Source: Pycnopodia helianthoides (taxonomy: Eukaryota; Echinodermata; Asteroidea; Forcipulatida; Asteriidae). Taken from it: 64,000 bases of DNA. Both the position numbers and the translations under genes were made by a program. Shown here piece after piece: positions 58,601 through 64,000 of this stretch; positions within the stretch are counted from its first letter, which is position 1; each line of letters begins with the position of its first letter. Under the pieces are notes generated by a model that made no database searches, was not told where the DNA came from, and saw nothing but the letters and a program-made list of their open reading frames with translations. Location: positions 26,944,930 to 27,008,929 of the forward strand of contig CM063244.1 of NCBI GenBank assembly GCA_032158295.1, read 5' to 3'.

Positions 58601-61600
58601 TAAACTATTTCAAACTCTGGTTTTCAAAATTCAGGTCGAAACTACTCTGGTTTAACAACCCTAGTTAAAACACCTTGTTTAAAGGCCCTGTACACTATTG
58701 GTAAGATCGAAAAACACAATGTTCACTGATTCACACATAACTTTACATGATTTAAAGTAAGTAATGGTAGAAAGGGTTCCTTGAAATATTTCTGCCTAAA
58801 ATGCTATCGTTTCTGAGAAATGAATAAAACAATAGTTTTTATCGCGCGCGATAATAAACTCGATGTTTGAAAAACAGAAAACACATAAGGTCTATTTGCA
58901 CTATTTTCTCGTGACCTCGATGACCAATTGAGCTCAAATTTTCACAGGTTTGTTATTTTATGTAAATGGTTAATCACACAAAACATGAACTTTGTTTGCG
59001 ACTGTTTTGTCAGCTCTACCAATCCTGTATAATACCTTTAAATGATTAGAAACTAGCCAGGCTCGACAAACTCCTAGTGTACTGCTTTTATTTTCAAACA
59101 ATGTGTCTTCCTTCTTACCAGTGTCTTGAAGTCAATCTGTTGTCTGATCACTTTCATCTCGCTGAGACCGTAGCGAGCCTCACCGGTCAGGGAGTCCACT
59201 GGGCCTTTATCAACCTAAATATTGCAAAACGGCCCCAAAGTATTGATAAATAACATTTTGCTTTTATTATGTGCCTTTTCAAGTAAAGTTACCCCTAAAA
59301 GCGCCTCACAATAATTATTATCGCTGTTCAGAGGAAGAAGAGCATCTCAACTCCTTAGGAATATGCACCATCGGAACCCACATGGGTGCATGGGGGTTGC
59401 TGATCAATCCCATTGACAATATCTACCCTCACAGTTACCCACTTGCCCCCTGATGTGTGATGAGGAGTAATTATAGTCTCAGCCCTTCCAGGTTCCTATT
59501 TATAAAGCTGGATTAAGAGAAGCAATTTATGGCCGAGTGTCTCGCTCAAGGACACAAGCGTCTCGACCAGGATTTAAACCCACTCCTTTGAGCTGGATAG
59601 TAAATCAATAACTAATATGACAGTAATTGCTGTTTACTCCTACCTGTTGTTTGATAGCATAGAACAGATGGAATAAAGGCTTGCCCATGCTCTCTCTCAG
59701 TGAGTCATACATCAGTAGCGACAACCAATGAGAAACTAGCTTCTCAACAACAGCTTCACTCCTGCATCAATAAAGATGGGGGGAAAAAATGAACAATTAT
59801 TAACTGTGTCCTCAGCTCAACGATAAATTTTCTGGGAATGTATTTGTTCATCAGCTAACCCTCCTTGACTGATTAACTAGGATCCTTCCTCACTCTCTCA
59901 AACCCCAACACCATAATAACTCAATACTGTTAGACTCCTCAGTCCAACAGAATCAAACAAAATGTACAGTTGGATTTTGAAGGGTTGGGGATGGTTGGAG
60001 GATACATTGAGCTAATCAGTTATTTTTCAAGTCTGATCCCATGCAAACATGTTTTAACTTGGTAGCTGATCAAAATCATTACTTTTTCAAGGAATTTTTC
60101 ACTGGTCCATAACTTAAGCATAGCTTTTTTTTCGACAGGGTCAGTTGTATGTGGCTTGAATCTAAGCAAGCAGTGGTTTACGCACAGCATTAAGAAGCAA
60201 ATGAACTAGCTACAGCTAGACAAATCAAAAGGACACACTTGTCACTGGTCCTCTGACGCTTAAACTGGCAGTTAACCCCGAGGACCACTGTTAAGGGAGA
60301 ACCAGTGGCATAGTGATACACCAGCCTCGCTACCATGGGCAGCACGCACGTATGCGCTTATAGGACGCTGAGTATGCGCATGTCAAAATGCAAGTCTTTT
60401 GACGCGATTCCAAGAAAACGAATCACGTTTTTACACGTTCACCCTAAACTGCATACAGTTTGACATGTCACATGATCAAAGATGAATGAGAGGGGGCCAG
60501 TTGTTCTTTGACTTGATGCCTCTCTTGCAGGCTACCATATGTGAGTGCGCTCGTAAAAGGGATCGGCCACAGACCTAATTAAAATGTGCCATATAAGGCC
60601 ACATTTTATTTAACCAATACCAGGGGTTATGAGAGAGCAACTCGTGCCAGAAAAGAAACGGCACTGCACGATCGATCACCCCTGGGAAGGAGTTTGAGTG
60701 ACACACACGCTCCCTCCTAGGAGGGTTGTAGGAAGCAACGCTAAGAGAAGACGTGCAAGACATACCTCCTAAGGAGAAGCTGAGGACAACCCTGGTCGAC
60801 ATACTTCTGGATGTGCTCCTGAAGCAGAGACTTGATGGCCTCCATCAGGAAGTCCATACGGTTGTGGAGAGCGATGACCAGCAAGGAGGCGACGTTGCTG
60901 AGGTCCTTGAGGGTCAGGGTCTTCTGGGCTTCCAGGGTGTGTAGGAAGATGGTCAGGAAAGTCTGGTTCCCGATCAGGTTGCCAAACTGGACCAAGCCCT
61001 TCTGAAGGACATCGCGTTTGATCCCTGAGATCTAAAAAACATTTACACAAAAAAAGTTGTATTAAAAAAGTCTCTTCTCCTGAAGATGGGTAGAGTATAC
61101 TGTTAGAAACATTGAGACCACAACGGCTCTTTTCAGAGTCGTCACTCCTCCCAAAAGAGATTTACACACGGTGATACCCGCACGTTTACTAGTAATAATT
61201 AGTTACTTCCTCGATACAACTTTTAAAGATTTAAAATAAACTCCATTTGGGGAAAACATTCTGCAGGTGCAAATGGATATAGATGGAACATGGAAGTGGG
61301 TCTATGTGCTCACAGGGTTGTCCAAAATGTAAACATCAATCCATTAATCCTTCAGTAAGATTCATAACTACACGCACTACAAGGTGTGAACAAATCGATT
61401 TAACAGATCATCCTTACTGCTTTAGGGTATAAAAGATGAACAGAACGAATGACTAAAAAATCTTACATCGGTTCTCGGGGGGGGGGGGGGGGTTTCTTTC
61501 TTTTCAGTGAGGATATCCAATAAGTGAAGACAGATGCAGCACTTACGTTCTCTTTAATGACAGGTACCTCCCTGAAGACGGGATGGTTGGGTTCCACGGG

Positions 61601-63781
61601 AAGAGAATTCTAGCAGCGTAGTCTCGATAATCATGGAACGGGATTCCAGATCCCTCTACATCGTTACTCACCGTCAAAACGGTTATCTGCAGCTCGGCAA
61701 AGGCTGGAAGTACAAGATTGAAATTGTGCTGTTTTATAAACGTATACAGGATGAATGGAAAAATCCTTGAACAAAGTATCAGTACTTCCTTTATTTAACC
61801 CTGAAGAGTTTCAGCCCAATATCATAGAGCTGCTTAAGCAGAAAACACTGCTTAACAATTTCTGGCACAAAGCAGCAGGATACCAGTCACAGATGATACT
61901 TGTGACATGGTGTTTTGGCTGGTAACCTTACTGAGGTAAGCATAATTTTGTTGTGCACTTTTTTTGTGCCTAAGCAGCTCTAGAAATTGAAATCTCAGGC
62001 CATCATTCACCAAGATTATTGTGATGATGATGTTGAGTGTATTAGCTCAATAGAAAGAGTTCATAAGAGAGTCTGCCGCCCTCTACTGACCATCCTTGCA
62101 TTCCTGTGCCACGCGCATCTCCATCTCATCTCTCTGTGCCTCCATCTTCTTGAAGCGTCTCTCGTTGGCGCTGATGCGCGACAGATGCAGACAACGAAGA
62201 GGATGATGATGATGAAAAAGGCTCCTCCGCACACGCCCCGATGATGATGTAGAGTGACAACTGCTGAGGGAGGTACCTCAGACTACCCACGGTCACATTC
62301 AGGTTGCCATGTTCGACCTTGGATCATCATTTAAGAAAAGTTCAGAACGGGAGACCTTTCAGTTAATGTGGAAGCAGACTAACTAGGTAAAATCCATTAT
62401 AGTCTCTTCAAAAAATATGGGTGCATGCCCCAATTTTATAACAATAAAAATAATAACTAGTTTACACAGTGTTTTATCTACGGGCATCTAAAAGTGCTTA
62501 TTGTTATTTTCAAGATAAGGTTTTTGAATTATGAGTCTCATTTATGTAGCACTTTATTGCAATTGTATAAAGGTTTCAAAGTGCTGCTGTGCATTCAGCA
62601 GCCTCTGCCAGAAACACGAGGGCAAACCCATTCTCCCTAGCGAAAAGTGCAACTGGGTTCTTATACATGCGTTACACAACACGACCCATGCTTTACGACC
62701 CAACCCAAGGATGAAGCGACAATGGTTATTAGTGTCTTGCTTAAGGACACAAGTGTCTTGACCTGGACTCAAACCCACAAATTGCTGATACCAGAACAGC
62801 GTCCAGTGCGCTTGACCGCTAGGCCATGACACGCCAGTATGGCCGCTGTCACTTTGCATCTTAATCAGGGGCCAGAGTCATTGCTAACGGTGCACTAGAA
62901 CGCTCGACCATAACACTCCACCGTTTGATTTGGATGGGTTTGAAAGTGTAGAAGGTTTGGCAACTCACCCTGACATCATAGATCTCATCTCCTTGATCGT
63001 TTTCTGGAGCAAAACATGTCAAGTGGTTACCCTTCTGCATCAATGATACGCATTCCATACTCCCGATATAAACTTTAACGTCCTTTTCTTGGTACGTTTC
63101 CATCACATATCGACCCTTAAAATGCAAAGATGTAGAGATCAATAACATAGGTAGACAATTTCTGAGACACTGTTAGCTGTTTGCTTGTCTGTGTGTCAAG
63201 GAAGCTTCTCAACATTGGAAACTAACAGTGGATGGGAACTTGGACTGTTTTAAGAGACCCTACTGACCAATGGACGTTCTGTGAGTGTTCAAGAAAGCTC
63301 TTACTCGTGTTATCATCTGTTCTAGGCGGAGAACAGATTTTGTCTACATTTTGTTTTCATATTCATTGTAAGGAAATGGTACATAAACACTTTGAGTTTT
63401 GAACCGTTCACTTAGGTAATGGTAATTGTGGAAATTATAGAAATAAAAGCAAAAGTGCTCTTTTAAACTAGCCTCTTACTGTAAAAGATATCTGGGAGTT
63501 TTTTTAAGAAGAACTTTGTGTACCTGAATGGTGATCATCGTCCGATTTCCGTACTGCACCTTCACCTCCCCCAACTGAAAATATTCCGGATCTAAATAAA
63601 CGGTCATCGTGTTGGCGTTCTTGTACTCATCATTGTTGTACTCCTCAACTCCATCTAAGATGAAGCCATATCTAACCACACCCAGCACAGATGAGGATAG
63701 TCTTGAGTTGTTGCTTCCCAGTACATCACTAAAATTCGGCGTCTTGCAAATCATCGACGTGTCTTTGACATTGAAACAGTT
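52515..63781 (-). CDS. Plexin receptor, 3' half (IPT repeats, TM, RasGAP-like and Rho-binding domains)
   Basis: Plexins are single-pass semaphorin receptors whose cytoplasmic tail is a split GAP for Rap/Ras small GTPases. Fifteen minus-strand exons are assigned, listed separately: two for IPT repeats, one for the TM and juxtamembrane helix, then the first GAP segment, the inserted Rho-binding domain, the second GAP segment and the stop at 52515. The GAP arginines are kept: the RR in LLLRRSEAV and the Arg in LQLRFWVN. The C-terminal half resembles human PLXNC1 in places ([42 protein letters not shown]), while GEARYGLSE is more plexin-A-like. I therefore call it plexin, probably C-type. All phases agree once four single bases are restored. 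The sema and PSI exons lie right of the window. Confidence 0.93.
53001..53154 (-). CDS. Plexin exon: C-terminal GAP helices
   Basis: ccaacag|CTA to CGAG|gtgaga. It encodes [19 protein letters not shown], then [20 protein letters not shown]. Confidence 0.95.
53607..53819 (-). CDS. Plexin exon: second GAP segment with catalytic Arg
   Basis: tcttag|TCT to CCAG|gtgaga. It encodes [18 protein letters not shown], then [20 protein letters not shown] and [20 protein letters not shown]. The Arg of LRFWVN is the third GAP arginine. Confidence 0.97.
53927..54395. mobile_element. MITE with 28-bp TIRs and perfect TSD, plexin intron
   Basis: The termini TGTGACCGGATCTATCGAAA and (reversed) TGTGACCCGATCTATCGAAA continue as TGAGGAAT on both sides. 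Flanked by a perfect 6-bp duplication ttcatt (53921-53926 and 54396-54401). 469 bp, no ORF. Among the best-preserved insertions in the window. Confidence 0.9.
54739..54908 (-). CDS. Plexin exon: second GAP segment
   Basis: tttaacag|GGA to ACAG|gtaagc. It encodes [34 protein letters not shown] and [13 protein letters not shown]. Confidence 0.95.
55041..55150 (+). repeat. Retroelement tail, copy 1 (plexin intron)
   Basis: ctgaagacgagcagagtata, ctgttcgaaacgtcaagacc and aaaagagatttacaca, followed by a (attt)n run. The same tail recurs at 61078-61190. Resembles Penelope/LINE-type 3' termini. Confidence 0.6.
55425..55786 (-). mobile_element. tRNA-derived SINE abutting a plexin splice donor
   Basis: The tail cttatatagtgtacaatc at the left, cacaagtgccatgactggga and ccgaacccacactctgac in the middle, and a decayed A box at about 55770-55785. 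The head ends within about 10 bp of the donor of the exon at 55792-55966. Confidence 0.7.
55792..55966 (-). CDS. Plexin exon: linker into second GAP segment, with one single-base deletion
   Basis: atcctag|GTC to CAAG|gtgagc. It encodes [35 protein letters not shown] and [14 protein letters not shown]. It should end ...TTK in phase 0 to meet [10 protein letters not shown], but is one base short; the likely site is the ACAAG just before the donor. A SINE begins within a few bases of this donor. Confidence 0.9.
56717..56798 (-). CDS. Plexin exon: end of Rho-binding domain
   Basis: gtatag|GTT to TATG|gtaagc. It encodes [20 protein letters not shown] and NSPARKYG. Confidence 0.92.
56912..57098 (-). 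mobile_element. MITE, AAGCAG family, plexin intron
   Basis: gcaaaatttcataaaagctg ... cagctctgtgaaattggtcc, with ggttaccagccaaaatacca and tgactggtatcctgctt inside. Confidence 0.75.
57517..57626 (-). CDS. Plexin exon: Rho-GTPase binding domain, part 2
   Basis: tgtacag|AGT to CAG|gtagga. It encodes [19 protein letters not shown], then [13 protein letters not shown]. Confidence 0.95.
57745..58078 (-). mobile_element. tRNA-derived SINE, plexin intron
   Basis: ttggttcttatatagcgcac tail at the left. acacaagtatcatggccgg and a decayed B box (gatttgaaacca) lie near 58010-58040. Confidence 0.65.
58121..58277 (-). CDS. Plexin exon: Rho-GTPase binding domain, part 1
   Basis: catatag|AAC to CTAG|gtgaga. 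It encodes [20 protein letters not shown], then [19 protein letters not shown]. LDCDTIxQxKEKILDA is a hallmark of the plexin ubiquitin-fold Rho-binding domain. Confidence 0.95.
58679..59041. mobile_element. TTAA-bounded MITE, copy 2 (plexin intron)
   Basis: TTAAAGGccctgtacactat at the left and tcctgtataataCCTTTAA at the right. The interior has ttttctcgtgacctcgatga and ttttcacaggtttgttattt. Same family as 28551-28924. Confidence 0.75.
59119..59214 (-). CDS. Plexin exon: end of first GAP segment
   Basis: aatttag|GTT to CTG|gtaaga, 32 codons. It encodes [19 protein letters not shown], then [13 protein letters not shown]. Confidence 0.95.
59290..59600 (-). mobile_element. tRNA-derived SINE, decayed, plexin intron
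   Basis: gtgtctcgctcaaggacaca and gaccaggatttaaacccact mark the B-box end; the A box is lost. Confidence 0.55.
59644..59761 (-). CDS. Plexin exon: GAP domain
   Basis: gatgcag|GAG to CAG|gtagga. It encodes [19 protein letters not shown], then [14 protein letters not shown], equivalent to the plexin TNWxxxxLxxFLxExxGxP motif. Confidence 0.95.
60766..61031 (-). CDS. Plexin exon: GAP domain segment 1
   Basis: tttttag|ATC to GGAG|gtatgt. It encodes [37 protein letters not shown] and [10 protein letters not shown]. The final Arg pair is split across the next intron and corresponds to catalytic arginines of the plexin GAP. Confidence 0.95.
61078..61190 (+). repeat. Retroelement tail, copy 2 (plexin intron)
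   Basis: cctgaagatgggtagagtat and agagatttacacacggtgat match the copy at 55041. Confidence 0.6.
61547..61703 (-). CDS. Plexin exon: start of GAP domain, with one single-base deletion
   Basis: cttccag|CCT to GAAC|gtaagt. It encodes [17 protein letters not shown], then [18 protein letters not shown]. After a CCC run at about 61597 the frame shifts to [16 protein letters not shown], matching the plexin LFPG-x-EDHPV motif. Length 157 leaves phase 2 where phase 0 is required. Confidence 0.87.
61813..61992 (+). mobile_element. MITE, AAGCAG family, plexin intron
   Basis: gcccaatatcatagagctgc ... agcagctctagaaattga, with gataccagtcacagat and ttttggctggtaacctta inside. Confidence 0.75.
62091..62317 (-). 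CDS. Plexin exon: transmembrane and juxtamembrane helix, with two single-base deletions
   Basis: atccaag|GTC to GATG|gtcagt. Frame 1 gives [20 protein letters not shown] into the membrane segment. Frame 2 gives [14 protein letters not shown], the rest of the TM helix. Frame 3 gives [20 protein letters not shown] and MRVAQECKD, the plexin juxtamembrane coiled coil. The shifts lie in a G-run (about 62230-62235) and near 62176. Exon length is 227, and phase requires 229. Confidence 0.85.
62455..62833 (-). mobile_element. tRNA-derived SINE, nearly full length, plexin intron
   Basis: On minus: A box catggcctagcggtcaagc, B box ggtttgagtcc, then aagacacttgtgtccttaag and a tail with aagcactttta / cactgtgtaaac. 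Clear pol III promoter boxes. Confidence 0.75.
62969..63115 (-). CDS. Plexin exon: last IPT repeat
   Basis: tttaag|GGT to AGG|gtgagt, 49 codons, phase 0 both sides. It encodes [19 protein letters not shown], then [19 protein letters not shown], an IPT fold with its Cys pair. Confidence 0.83.
63524..63781 (-). CDS. Plexin exon: IPT repeat
   Basis: gaaacag|AAC to CAG|gtacac, 86 codons. It encodes [17 protein letters not shown], a typical IPT ending, then [14 protein letters not shown] and [15 protein letters not shown]. In plexins a GFxLDxV strand followed by a Y-x-P/DPxY element closes one IPT repeat and starts the next. Confidence 0.85.
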
Positions 63782-64000
63782 CTGTTTCACACAAAAAAGA
63801 ATTACTTTTATGATGTAACGCTAACACATTATTGACTGCTTCAGCTAAAAACAAAAATATATGTATGCGCTAGAATGCTTCTTCTTTTTTTAATCACAGG
63901 GCACTAAAACAGAGGGCACTCAAGGTGAGGGCTAAGGGGGCAAGGGGATAAGAGAAGAGGACATCAAACAGGGGAAAGATGACCATTGATATTGCCTTTG

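Noticed and set aside
60753..60944. Plus-strand and second minus-strand frames over 60750-61050
   Set aside because: Shadows of the plexin GAP exon 60766-61031.
52515..63781. Plexin as a pseudogene because of frameshifts
   Set aside because: All splice sites are intact, the rest of every exon is conserved, and intron phase shows only single missing bases, mostly in short homopolymers. Sequence error is the simpler reading.

Overview
This is eukaryotic, intron-rich animal DNA, not a microbial region. Three recognisable genes are each split into many exons with GT-AG introns of matching phase, between dense layers of short transposons. The gene set (CEP83, a plexin, an ADAMTS protease) is metazoan. 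The repeat style (tRNA-like SINEs, many TIR elements of 150-500 bp, Penelope-like retroelement tails) suggests a marine deuterostome invertebrate, most likely an echinoderm and perhaps a sea star. The phylum is an inference from memory of such genomes, not a search result.

Layout. 1-20.6 kb has no recognisable exon; it is a long intron or flank filled with repeats: MITE families, tRNA-like SINE heads, a GA-rich minisatellite split by a hAT-like element, and a Penelope-like stub. 20.7-27.7 kb (minus) holds the first three coding exons of an ADAMTS-family metalloprotease: signal peptide and prodomain. Its catalytic and thrombospondin exons must lie left of the window. 27.7-33.5 kb is the divergent (head-to-head) interval between ADAMTS and CEP83, and contains a TTAA-bounded MITE and a 2.4-kb TIR transposon. 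33.6-40.5 kb (plus) is a complete 12-coding-exon CEP83 gene (centriole distal appendage coiled-coil protein, about 717 residues). 40.5-52.5 kb is 3'UTR and intergenic DNA with MITEs, an unassigned exon-like ORF and a 5'-truncated Penelope-like element with a GIY-YIG endonuclease. 52.5-64 kb (minus) is the 3' half of a plexin gene: 15 exons from the last IPT repeats through the transmembrane segment, the split GAP domain and the Rho-binding insert to the stop codon.

The most interesting genomic point is that CEP83 and the plexin are convergent neighbours. As I recall human 12q22, PLXNC1 and CEP83 are adjacent and convergent there too, and this plexin's C-terminal GAP half reads as plexin-C1-like. 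That suggests a deeply conserved microsynteny block. A second point is that conserved exons of both genes carry single-base indels whose existence is confirmed independently by intron phase. This pattern looks like uncorrected sequence errors rather than gene death. I found no new defence, CRISPR or gene-cluster system here; the unexpected content is transposon biology and synteny.
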